Positions 36,060-43,806 of a stretch of DNA of 64,000 nucleotides are shown here, piece after piece; position 1 is the first letter of the stretch; every line of letters begins with the position of its first letter. The stretch covers positions 248,001 through 312,000 of the forward strand of contig CAWBZG010000002.1 of NCBI GenBank assembly GCA_963793245.1, in the 5' to 3' direction. Source of the stretch: CAXBBB01 sp963793245. GTDB taxonomy: Bacteria; Bacteroidota; Rhodothermia; Rhodothermales; BA12. The notes under the pieces were generated by a model. The model was not told where the DNA came from. It did not search any database and worked only from the letters and a program-made list of their open reading frames with translations. Made by a program: the position numbers and the translations under genes.

Positions 36060-37246
36060 ACCACGCGGTCGCGTCCGGCGCCCAGGCCGATGCCGGTTTT
36101 GAGTAGCAGCACGACGCCGAGTGCAAGGAGTGGAGCCGTCCAGCTTCCCGTCCAGTCGAAGAGCGCGCCGATGGCGAACGGTCCGGTCGCTGCAATCAGG
36201 TAGCCCGCAGACTGCGCGACGCCCGAAAGGTCGCCTGCCGTCGCCGCGTCCGATGCGCGGAGGACGAGGAAGAGCAACCCCAGCCCGAACGTGCCGCCCA
36301 GAATGATACCCAACAGGACGACCCACAGCGCCAGCGGTCCCCAACCGGTCAGCAGTCCGGCAAGCGCGATGGCTTCGCCGATGCCCAGCGTCCAGATGAT
36401 GGGCCGCTGATCCCGCACGCGTCCCGCCCAGATCGGGACGATGATGCTTCCGCTGATGCCGATGATTTGCGAGAGCGCCAGCAATCCGCCCGACTCGGCT
36501 GCCGTCAGCCCGCGCGACTGCAAAATGTCCGGCAGCCAGGCCAGGATCACGTAGAACGTCAGCGACTGCAATCCGAGATAGAGCGCGATCTGCCATGCTA
36601 GTGGCGAGCGGCTCAGCGACGACAGCGCGGCCCGCACGTCGCGGCCTTCGGTCTTGCGGATCGGCCCTCGGATCTGTGGTAGCCACACGACGAGCGCAAT
36701 CAGCGCGAAGACGCCCCAGACAGCCAACGCGCCACGCCAGCCCAGCCAGAGGGCAACCGGAGCGCTCGCCCCGGCGCCCAGCGCAGCACCCAGCCCGATG
36801 CCGCTCGAGTACAGACTCGTCATCGGCCCGGCACGATGCGGCGCAAAGTCACGCTTGACGATAGCGGGAAGCAGCACGTTCGCCAGCGCAATCGCGACGC
36901 CCAGCACAGCCGTACCGCCGAAGAGAAACGCGTGGCCCGGAATCGCCCGCGTCGCCGTCGCAATCGCCAGCACGACCAGCGCGCCGAGCAGCGTCCGCCC
37001 GATGCCCAGGCGCCGTGTAAACAGCGGCGTCATCACCGACACTAACCCAAACGCCAGCAGCGGCAGCGTCGTCAGCAGACCGACGGCAGCGCTCGACAGG
37101 TCCGCGCCGATCCTGATGTCGCTTGCAATCGGCCCGACGGCGGCAATCGCTGGTCGCAGGTTGAGCGAGACCAATGCAATGCCTGCGACGAGCAGGCCCA
37201 CGCTGGTGTCGGACGGATGCTGAGTACGGAGAGGAGAGTCGGTCAC
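36056..37246 (-). CDS. MFS transporter, CynX/NimT-type
   Basis: The 396-residue inner-membrane protein has about twelve TM helices and the pattern of the CynX/NimT family of MFS transporters (GIALVSLNLRPAIAAVGPIASDI near the N-terminus, then LLTTLPLLAFGLVSVMTPLFTRRLG). It likely transports a small organic anion or similar. It converges with the sensor kinase; the two stop codons overlap in CTAA. It stands alone on its strand, and the next stretch toward 37.5 kb holds a repeat element. No regulator is adjacent. Confidence 0.87.
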   Translation of the reverse strand: MTDSPLRTQHPSDTSVGLLVAGIALVSLNLRPAIAAVGPIASDIRIGADLSSAAVGLLTTLPLLAFGLVSVMTPLFTRRLGIGRTLLGALVVLAIATATRAIPGHAFLFGGTAVLGVAIALANVLLPAIVKRDFAPHRAGPMTSLYSSGIGLGAALGAGASAPVALWLGWRGALAVWGVFALIALVVWLPQIRGPIRKTEGRDVRAALSSLSRSPLAWQIALYLGLQSLTFYVILAWLPDILQSRGLTAAESGGLLALSQIIGISGSIIVPIWAGRVRDQRPIIWTLGIGEAIALAGLLTGWGPLALWVVLLGIILGGTFGLGLLFLVLRASDAATAGDLSGVAQSAGYLIAATGPFAIGALFDWTGSWTAPLLALGVVLLLKTGIGLGAGRDRVV

Positions 37247-37356
37247 GCGAGCCGGAAAAGAGAGCGGCGCAAGTTCTCGTCCGACTTAGCGTCTGCGGCG
37301 AAGCGCGGCGGAATAAGGCGTGCGGACCGCGAGGCTAGCGGATCACTCTAGGGCTT

Positions 37357-37454
37357 CCACCTTGTCGTCAGCGAGCGAAGCGCGGCGATCTCCAACGTTT
37401 GCCGCAACCTTCGGAGATCGCCACGTCGCTGCGCTCCTCGCGACGACAAGGTGG
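37357..37454. repeat. REP-like palindromic intergenic repeat, full copy
   Basis: An imperfect palindrome of 98 bases lies in the 270-base gap between the MFS and eRF1-like genes. The left arm is CCACCTTGTCGTC then GCGAGCGAAGCGCGGCGATC; the right arm is GGAGATCGCCACGTC then GCGACGACAAGGTGG. It has the GCGATCTCC/GGAGATCGC core seen in widespread bacterial intergenic repeats. Two other places carry the same core (40376-40402 and 46304-46385). The rest of the gap shows nothing else that I recognise. Confidence 0.75.
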
Positions 37455-37516
37455 CGGGCACCGCGCCCGGCCTCCGGGTCAGCAGCAAGGTATCGGGCAG
37501 CGCGTGCGCCCTCAAC

Positions 37517-38602
37517 TCAGTAGCGCAGCAGCCCGGCGACTCCGCCGACTTCGGTCAGCCCCTCGAACGCGTCGGCGAACTCAACGTGGGCGCTGGTCTG
37601 GGCGGCTAGCTCGACGAGTTCGTTGACCAGGTCGACCTTGAACAGGTCCGAGGAGCCGCAGACGTAGCAGGTGTCGGGCGTGCCGTGGGCGAGGTTTTCG
37701 CACGAGCGGCACCGCACTCCGGCAATCTCGACATCTCGGGTGACGAGGATCTCTTCGACGCGTCCCGTCTTGGCGGCTGCGAGCGTCCGGCTTGGCCCGG
37801 CCACGCCCAGTCCGCCCGATAGGTAGCCTGCTTTGATCTCGTCCCACAGACGCTGCTCCTCGGCGCGCTCCTCCTCGAAGTAGAGGTCGACGGCCGCTTC
37901 TTCTGCGACTTGCTCTTCGTCCGTCACGTCAATCGACTTGTGGCCGACGATCCGCTCGCGCATTGGGTTGGACAGCGCGTTTTCGACGGCTGCCATCGCT
38001 TCCTCTTGCCCAAGCAGAATCAGCCGCTCGAACGGCGATTCGTCGTGCAGTCCTTTGAGTTGCTCGGCGACGCGTGTGGCGTAGCGTTCCAACTCCTTGT
38101 CGCGTCGACGGGCGTAGCGCTTCTGGCTCCATCCGCCCTTTTTGACGCTGTTCTTGATGTCGCCCCGGACGCGCTTTTCGCGCTCCATATCGCCCGCCGA
38201 GACGAGGTAGACGCTCGCCCCCTTGTTGTCGGCCACGACGACGGCGAACTGCTCGTGCTCGTCCTCCAACTCGGCCAGCGGCCTGACATATGGCGACGAG
38301 TCGACCCGGACGCGGGTGTCGATCTCGAACGGCAGGTCGTGCGATTGGGTGTAGTCGAGTGCCCAGCAGACGAACAGCACGCGGCTGGTTTCGGCGAACG
38401 GTTCGTCGAGCAGAGGCTGGATCAGTTTTAGGTTTTCCTCGAAGTGCTCCAACTCGGTCGGCTGATCGGCCAGGAACGCGCGGATCTCCTTGAATCGCGA
38501 GGCGAGCAGGCCTTTGTCGTCCGCGTTTTTGAGATAGATCGAAAGAAAGGCGCGGTCGGGGCCGCTCAGATCGGCGAGGGTGCGCAGGTCGAAGGAGAAC
38601 AT
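37517..38602 (-). CDS. Bacterial eRF1-like (baeRF) protein with zinc ribbon
   Basis: This 361-residue cytoplasmic protein resembles the bacterial eRF1-like family related to archaeal/eukaryotic release factor eRF1 and to Vms1. A middle segment, KKGGWSQKRYARRRDKELE, has the GG.SQ loop that replaces the GGQ peptidyl-hydrolase motif in such proteins. The next domain starts LILLGQEEAMAAVENAL. The C-terminus has a four-cysteine zinc ribbon (CRSC ... CYVCG at about 300-320). Family members have been implicated in peptidyl-tRNA release from stalled ribosomes; in this lineage that is inference. ATG 38602 is chosen over TTG 38629. Confidence 0.82.
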   Translation of the reverse strand: MFSFDLRTLADLSGPDRAFLSIYLKNADDKGLLASRFKEIRAFLADQPTELEHFEENLKLIQPLLDEPFAETSRVLFVCWALDYTQSHDLPFEIDTRVRVDSSPYVRPLAELEDEHEQFAVVVADNKGASVYLVSAGDMEREKRVRGDIKNSVKKGGWSQKRYARRRDKELERYATRVAEQLKGLHDESPFERLILLGQEEAMAAVENALSNPMRERIVGHKSIDVTDEEQVAEEAAVDLYFEEERAEEQRLWDEIKAGYLSGGLGVAGPSRTLAAAKTGRVEEILVTRDVEIAGVRCRSCENLAHGTPDTCYVCGSSDLFKVDLVNELVELAAQTSAHVEFADAFEGLTEVGGVAGLLRY

Positions 38603-38699
38603 CGTAGGTGGTTGCGTGAGGGAAACCAACCTAACCGAAGTGCCACCGGAGCGGATTCAGCGGAACCGCAACGGTTCTGGACGTGCAGAGCCGCTCGTG

Positions 38700-39317
38700 C
38701 TACAGCGTGCTACCGATCAGGGCGAGCAGCAGGATGCCGCCGCCGATGATGCCGACGGCCGTCAGCGCGCGCGAGGCTCGCATCCGGTCTTGCTCGTAGG
38801 CATCGCCGCCGCCGGGACGTCCTTCGAGTCCATCCATGTAGCGGGCTGCGGTGATGCGCGGCGCGTAATCGGCTCCGAGCGAGGTCGAGATGTCGCGGGC
38901 GACTTGGTCGAGCCAGAACGTCGTCAGGTCGCGGTTGATCGTTTGATCCGCCGTACCCAGCGGGCGGAAAGCAGTCGTCACCGTCACCGTCCGGTCGCGC
39001 GGGTTGGTGCGGACCGAGACGCGCATCAGCAGTTGGTCGAGCACGTACAGATCGGTCGGCAGATTCTGGCGCTCGTGGACCGATCGGAGCAGGGTGTAAT
39101 CGCTCTGCACTAACCCACCCGCTGGATCGACGAGTCCTACGTCGAGTCCGTACGCCGTCAGCACGTCCGATGCGGCCTGGACGATCTCGCTTCGCTCACG
39201 GTTGACCTCGAACGTCGCCGCTTCGATGGGCAACGTGGCAGGCGGCACGCTCGACAGGTTGGGCGGCACGCAGGCGGGCAGCAAACAGAGGAGCAGGAGG
39301 CCGAAGAGCAGGCGCAC
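38700..39317 (-). CDS. Lipoprotein of unknown function with a C-terminal membrane helix
   Basis: Starting at GTG 39317 (VRLLFGLLLLCLLPAC), the 205-residue product has a lipobox LPAC. The body is mixed alpha/beta (AATFEVNRERSEIVQAASDVLTAYGLDVGLVD, later VRTNPRDRTVTVTTAFR). A single glycine-rich hydrophobic segment, ALTAVGIIGGGILLLALIGS, closes the protein. This layout suggests anchoring to two membranes or an odd lipid-anchored orientation. I cannot name the family. The outer frame start at 39386 would overlap the divergent deacetylase gene. Confidence 0.7.
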   Translation of the reverse strand: MRLLFGLLLLCLLPACVPPNLSSVPPATLPIEAATFEVNRERSEIVQAASDVLTAYGLDVGLVDPAGGLVQSDYTLLRSVHERQNLPTDLYVLDQLLMRVSVRTNPRDRTVTVTTAFRPLGTADQTINRDLTTFWLDQVARDISTSLGADYAPRITAARYMDGLEGRPGGGDAYEQDRMRASRALTAVGIIGGGILLLALIGSTL

Positions 39318-39424
39318 GGGCAGGCGGGGAAGGGGGAAGCCGTAAAGATCGTCAAGGATTGTGCCATGGAGGAAGCCTGTTTGCAAAGCATCCGTACGAC
39401 AGGTGTAAACCGATCTCTCTGCCC

Positions 39425-40324
39425 GTGCGCGTCTCGTACCGCGACAGCTACTACGTCCCGCTTCCGCCCAAGCATCCGTTCCCGATGGGCAAGTTCAGGG
39501 CGCTGCACTCGCTGCTGCTCGCCGAGGGCTTGCTCCGTCCGTCCGACGTAATCGCGCCGCGCGAGGCCGAGTGGAGCGACCTGCTGCTCGTCCACACCGA
39601 CGACTACCTGCGGCGTTTCGCATCGGGGCAGTTGACGCGACACGAAGAGCGCAGATCCGGGCTGCCGTGGTCGCCCGCCCTCGTGCACCGCTCGCGCGTG
39701 GCGGTTCAGGGCACGATCAACGCGGCGTTGATGGCGCTAGAAGACGGCGTCGCTGCCAACCTCGCCGGAGGCACGCATCACGCCATGCCGGGCCATGCCG
39801 AGGGGTTTTGCCTGTTCAACGACGTAGCCGTCGCGCTGCGCGTGCTGCTGCGAAGCGCGTGGATCGGACGCGCGTTGGTGATCGACTTGGACGTGCATCA
39901 GGGCAACGGGACGGCGCACGCATTTGCCAGCGACGACCGCGTCTACACCTTCTCGATGCACGGCGCCAAGAACTACCCGTTCGTCAAGCCACCCTCGACG
40001 CTGGACGTGGCGCTGCCCGACAAGATGGAGGACGCGGCCTACCTCGCCGAACTCCGCCGCCACCTTCCCGGCGTTCTCCAATCCGGGCCGTTCGACCTTG
40101 TCTTCTACCTCGCCGGAATCGACGTGCTCGAAGGCGACCGCTACGGACGCCTGTCGCTCACCCCGGACGGCGTCTCAGCGCGCGACCGCTATGTGATCCA
40201 AAGCATCCGCGATGCTGGAATCCCGCTCGTCTTGCTCCTCTCTGGCGGATACGCCGACTCGCCCGAACAGACGGCAGAGTACCACGCCATCAGCCACCGC
40301 GAAGCCGCGCGCGTGTTCGGGTGA
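39425..40324 (+). CDS. Histone deacetylase-family amidohydrolase
   Basis: The 299-residue enzyme is a zinc-dependent deacetylase of the arginase/deacetylase fold. Landmarks are GGTHHAMPGHAEGFCLFNDVAVA (active-site His pair and metal region), VIDLDVHQGNGTAHAF (metal Asp and His), FSMHGAKNYPF and VFYLAGIDVLEGDRYGRL, ending LLLSGGYADSPEQTAEYH. In bacteria such proteins act on acetylpolyamines, acetoin-related acetylated substrates or acetyl-lysine; the substrate cannot be read here. GTG 39425 starts the conserved beta strand VRVSYRDSYYVP. It is divergent from the lipoprotein gene and alone on its strand. Confidence 0.88.
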   Translation: MRVSYRDSYYVPLPPKHPFPMGKFRALHSLLLAEGLLRPSDVIAPREAEWSDLLLVHTDDYLRRFASGQLTRHEERRSGLPWSPALVHRSRVAVQGTINAALMALEDGVAANLAGGTHHAMPGHAEGFCLFNDVAVALRVLLRSAWIGRALVIDLDVHQGNGTAHAFASDDRVYTFSMHGAKNYPFVKPPSTLDVALPDKMEDAAYLAELRRHLPGVLQSGPFDLVFYLAGIDVLEGDRYGRLSLTPDGVSARDRYVIQSIRDAGIPLVLLLSGGYADSPEQTAEYHAISHREAARVFG

Positions 40325-40375
40325 CGGTGGTTTGGACGGACGAAGGCGATTGGCCACCCCACAGCGACGGGGCAG

Positions 40376-40402
40376 GCTGTCGCTTCGCTCCTCGCACTGA
40401 CA
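40376..40402. repeat. REP-like element, half copy (relic)
   Basis: The 27 bases read CTGTCGCTTCGCTCCTCGC followed by ACTGACAG, matching one arm of the 37.4-kb repeat (GCGAGGAGCGAAGCGAC in reverse complement). The other arm is present only as weak traces (GCGATTGGCCACCCC) 30 bases to the left. It sits in the short gap after the deacetylase gene. Confidence 0.5.
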
Positions 40403-40430
40403 GGCTGAAAGCCTGAGGTGATGCGACGTG

Positions 40431-40865
40431 CTATCCGGTTGCCTCATCTCGCCACAGCGTCGCGCCCCAGGCTAGCGCTGCTGCCAGAAACAGGATGCCG
40501 GACGCCAGAACGGGGACGCCACCCTGGATCGAGTCGAGCCACACGTCGCCGATCGTGGAGCCGGGACGCACTTCGAGTTCGAGTTCGAGGTTGGCCGTCA
40601 GGTGCTGGTAGCTGCCCACCAATGCGCTGATCGCGACGAGCGCCAGCAGGACGCGCGCGATCGAGGTCAGGGCGGGGCGAAAGCGAATCAGCCCGACGGC
40701 TACGACGCCCAGCGCGCACGCGACGGTGGGAATCCACTGTTTCCACGACTCGAAGTGCGAGATCAGCACCATCTCGACAGCCGTCACCGCAAACACGAAC
40801 GCCGCCGCTCCGAGCAGAAACCGGCGGTAGCGCTCGGCAGCGGACGGCGCGACGCCCAACGTCAC
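40431..40865 (-). CDS. Small inner-membrane protein with four predicted helices
   Basis: This 144-residue protein has hydrophobic segments at about residues 17-36, 44-60, 68-85 and 117-138, separated by short charged loops (SHFESWKQW, RFRP). There is a GlyGly-rich soluble loop (about 93-112). I do not recognise a family. Its start codon overlaps the stop of the upstream helix-hairpin-helix lipoprotein by four bases, so the two are translated together. A role in the membrane with that lipoprotein is inference. Confidence 0.7.
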   Translation of the reverse strand: MTLGVAPSAAERYRRFLLGAAAFVFAVTAVEMVLISHFESWKQWIPTVACALGVVAVGLIRFRPALTSIARVLLALVAISALVGSYQHLTANLELELEVRPGSTIGDVWLDSIQGGVPVLASGILFLAAALAWGATLWRDEATG

Positions 40866-41353
40866 TGAACCGCCAGATAGGTCGCGACGCCGGCGCGTTC
40901 CTTATCGGACATCATCGGCGCCAGCGCGTCCATGAACTGCTCCTGCGATCCAAACGGACGCGCGTCGATCAGCATCTGCGCTTCGGTCTCGTCGACGCCT
41001 GGAAGCTGAGCCAGCGTAGCCGCATCGCTCGCGTTCATGTCGACGGGGACGAAGACGTACTCTTCGTATCCCGCGATTACGTCAGCGTCGACGTACTTGC
41101 CCATTTCGCGGCGAAACTGCGTGATGCTGGCGTACGGACGGTACTCGTCGAACTCGTGCGCCATCCGATCGCCGACGCCGGGAACGGTCTTGAACTCGAC
41201 ATCGGTGGCCGTGTTGAGGTTGATCTTAGTCGTCGGAGCGGCCTGTTCGATGGTCGGCTCGACGGGATCGGCGATGCTGTCGGGGTCGACAGTCGGTGCG
41301 TCGTTCGAGCAGGCGGCAAAGGTCAGGGCGAAGGCGAGCAGGAGCAGGCGCAT
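40862..41353 (-). CDS. Helix-hairpin-helix lipoprotein
   Basis: The 163-residue product has the lipobox TFAAC and a periplasmic helix-hairpin-helix pair. The first is INLNTATDVEFKTVPGVGDRMAHEF, the second DMNASDAATLAQLPGVDETEAQMLIDARPF. ComEA-type HhH domains bind DNA non-specifically, and lipid-anchored versions are common in Bacteroidota, where the function is not always DNA uptake. The sequence does not decide between DNA binding and protein binding. It overlaps the downstream membrane-protein gene by four bases. Confidence 0.82.
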   Translation of the reverse strand: MRLLLLAFALTFAACSNDAPTVDPDSIADPVEPTIEQAAPTTKINLNTATDVEFKTVPGVGDRMAHEFDEYRPYASITQFRREMGKYVDADVIAGYEEYVFVPVDMNASDAATLAQLPGVDETEAQMLIDARPFGSQEQFMDALAPMMSDKERAGVATYLAVQ

Positions 41354-41553
41354 GGCGGAAAGAGGTTGGAAAGAGAAGCGTCCAACTTATCGCATTTCTC
41401 GCCTGTCCGCTGCCGATGGTCTGCGAGAACGCCGTGTAGATCGGGAGTAAAGGCGCTGGGTGATGACAAAGAAAGCGTTGGACTATATTGGTCCGGTCCA
41501 TTAATCCCATAGTGCTGGGTAGTTACGCTTCATCTACTCAACCGTTCAAGTAC

Positions 41554-42234
41554 ATGACTGATAGAACATACCCGATGCTGCCACCTAAAAACTGGTGGAC
41601 TATCCGCAATCGTTTCAAGCAAAGCGTGCCAGCTACTATATCTAAGAACTACTTGGCTACGGTTCTTGACGTGTCGGAAGGGGCGGCTAGAAATGTTCTA
41701 CCAGCTTTAAAGTTGCTTGGACTGACTACCGAGGAAAACCGCACCACTGACAGAGCAAATGACTGGCGTGTAGACTCAGAGTATAAATCAGTCTGCAAGA
41801 ATATTGTTAGCGAGGTCTATCCCGAGGAGTTGGTTCACGCCGTCCCGGACCCTATAGCGGACTTCGACACCGCCGTTCGATGGTTCATGCGCGAGGCTGG
41901 AGTCGGACAAGGGGCGGCACGCAATATGGCTAGGCTGTACCAGCTTCTCCAGAAAGCGGACCCAATTGATGGCGAGGGTGTCAGCGCCAATAAATCATCC
42001 TCGAAGTCGAGGAAGGGCAAAACGGCTAATCAGGTTAAGCCGTTAGCTGAAAAGAACAAGTTGGAACCGAAGACGTCCACACTACAGGGGCAACCGACTG
42101 AACCACCTATGATGCCCGAGGGTGCTCCCACCTTGCATATCGATGTTCAGGTTCACATTTCGCCAGACTCGTCGCCCGAGCAAATAGATGCCATCTTCTC
42201 CAGCATGGCGAAGCACCTGTATAAGCGCTCGTGA
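41554..42234 (+). CDS. DUF5343-like protein of an AT-richer two-gene cassette
   Basis: The 226-residue protein has an N-terminal DUF5343-like domain (about 1-135), with YPMLPPKNWWTIRNRFKQSVP and SEGAARNVLPALKLLGLT, then two further helical regions. A basic low-complexity linker (about 145-185) and a C-terminal motif LHIDVQVHISPDSSPEQIDAIFSSM follow. No catalytic residues are seen; the fold suggests a winged-helix-like adaptor. Codon use here is clearly AT-richer than the surrounding genes (several AGA, ATA and AAT codons), a sign of transfer. ATG 41554 is chosen; the frame opens at 41488. It is on the plus strand between minus-strand genes. Function is unknown. Confidence 0.72.
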   Translation: MTDRTYPMLPPKNWWTIRNRFKQSVPATISKNYLATVLDVSEGAARNVLPALKLLGLTTEENRTTDRANDWRVDSEYKSVCKNIVSEVYPEELVHAVPDPIADFDTAVRWFMREAGVGQGAARNMARLYQLLQKADPIDGEGVSANKSSSKSRKGKTANQVKPLAEKNKLEPKTSTLQGQPTEPPMMPEGAPTLHIDVQVHISPDSSPEQIDAIFSSMAKHLYKRS

Positions 42235-42746
42235 TGGCGCATCCGCTCGCAATATTAGAGGTTGCTCGGGCAATACAGGAGGACGTTCCAAAACGGGGTC
42301 GTCCTCCTGATAAACCTTCCGAGCCAGAAACTGATCAGGTTTTACCCGCCTCGCTCTTTGTAGAGACACGGGGCTATCTAGAGAAAATCGCGTTTCAGGT
42401 GAACGGATGCTATGAGCAAGGCTGGTTCGATGCCTGCGCGGTCATGATGCGGAGGCTACTGGAAACGCTAATTATCGAGGCTTTCGAGCACCACGGCATC
42501 GCCAATAAGATCAAGAACGGAAACGGAGACTTCGTATATCTTTCAGACCTGATCATCGCAACCTTAGCCGAGAAGCCGTGGAATCTCTCGCGAAATGCGA
42601 AAAAGGCGTTGCCCAAACTCAAAGAGATTGGTGACCAGTCTGCTCATAGCCGACGGTTCATTGCACACCGTAGTGATATTGAACGGGTCCGGGGACCAAT
42701 GCGCACTGTTACTCAGGAACTCCTCATGATTGCTGGCCTCGAGTGA
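42234..42746 (+). CDS. DUF4145/HEPN-like protein of the same cassette
   Basis: The 170-residue protein has a DUF4145-type helical core: GWFDACAVMMRRLLETLIIEAFEHHGI, then AKKALPKLKEIGDQSAHS. HEPN proteins carry Rx4-6H; here RRFIAH (R140-H145) fits Rx4H right after the GDQSAHS segment. That would make it a candidate RNase or an inactive HEPN scaffold. ATG 42234 overlaps the stop of the DUF5343 gene (TGATG), so the two are translationally coupled; GTG 42231 is an alternative. Gene composition is AT-rich like its partner. The pair resembles a compact defence or toxin module, but no function is proven. Confidence 0.7.
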   Translation: MAHPLAILEVARAIQEDVPKRGRPPDKPSEPETDQVLPASLFVETRGYLEKIAFQVNGCYEQGWFDACAVMMRRLLETLIIEAFEHHGIANKIKNGNGDFVYLSDLIIATLAEKPWNLSRNAKKALPKLKEIGDQSAHSRRFIAHRSDIERVRGPMRTVTQELLMIAGLE

Positions 42747-42851
42747 TTCCTGACTCGCCGCTGCGGGCTGACCTAGTTTAGAGCTTTCTCGACTCGTCTA
42801 CGCTCTGAGCCACAGTCGTGTTTTTTCCGTGTGCGGTTGGATGGACTGGTC

Positions 42852-43595
42852 TCATACCAGCGTGCCGCCGTCCTGCTGGATGATCTCGCCGGTCAGGTAG
42901 CTGTTGCGGCTCGATAGCAGCCACGCCGCCAGTTCGCCGACCTCGCCCGCTTTGCCGGTTCGTCCGAGCGGCGCGAAGGCTTTGTAGGCGTCGACGAAGC
43001 GGGGCGGAATCGTGTTGGCCAGATCGGTCTCGACGACGCCGACGGCGATGCCGTTGCACAGAATCCCCAGCGCGCCGCCTTCGCGTGCGACACCTTTGAC
43101 GAAGCCGACGCTCGCCGATTTGGTCACGGCGTAGGGCACGCCTGCCGGAGCCGTCCGTGTGCCTGCAATCGACGTGATCGCGACCATCCGGCCCGATCGC
43201 TGACGCGCCATCTGCTGATAGACGGGCTTGCCGACGTTGTACAATCCGCCGACGTTGACGCGGACCAACTCGTCCCAATCGTCGTCGGGGAGGCGTAGGA
43301 ACAGGTTGCCCCGGTTGATGCCCGCATTGAGTACCAATCCGTCGATTTGGCCGAACGCGTCTATCACGTGGGCGACCATATCGGCAGACGCGGCGCGGTC
43401 GCCTACGTCGGCTTTGATCGCGAGGGCGCGTCGTCCGTGCGATTCGATGGCGGCGACGGTCTGGGCGGCAGCTTCCTCGTTCGAGCGGTAGCAGAACGCA
43501 ACGTCGGCGCCTTCGCGCGCGGCGATGTCGCAGATGCCGCGTCCGATGCCGCGTGAGCCGCCGGTGACGAGAATGCGAGAGCCTTCGAGAAGCAT
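42852..43595 (-). CDS. FabG-like short-chain dehydrogenase/reductase
   Basis: This 247-residue SDR is close to beta-ketoacyl-ACP reductase. The cofactor motif is TGGSRGIG (11-18), NAG is at 90-92, and the catalytic residues are Ser142 (in AITSIAGTR), Tyr155 and Lys159 (YAVTKS). The ending SYLTGEIIQQDGGTLV is typical of FabG-type reductases. It could act in fatty-acid synthesis or in a specialised pathway; no acp or fab genes are next to it. It follows the AT-rich cassette in opposite orientation, with about 105 bases between the stops. Confidence 0.85.
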   Translation of the reverse strand: MLLEGSRILVTGGSRGIGRGICDIAAREGADVAFCYRSNEEAAAQTVAAIESHGRRALAIKADVGDRAASADMVAHVIDAFGQIDGLVLNAGINRGNLFLRLPDDDWDELVRVNVGGLYNVGKPVYQQMARQRSGRMVAITSIAGTRTAPAGVPYAVTKSASVGFVKGVAREGGALGILCNGIAVGVVETDLANTIPPRFVDAYKAFAPLGRTGKAGEVGELAAWLLSSRNSYLTGEIIQQDGGTLV

Positions 43596-43806
43596 AGAGA
43601 CGAGGTCAAGGAGTCGGAGCGGTCGAAGCTACGGGAAGGGCAGAGGACAGGGTGCATCGGTTGCGCAACGCACACGGGTTTCGTCCGCATCTGGACGTGA
43701 CGGTGTTCAGAATCGGACAGGCGCGGCGCGTCGGGTCGTCAAAACGACTCGTAGGCGCCTCGGCATTCTTGTTGCCGATCTACGCGCGTCTCCAACCGAC
43801 TCTCCC

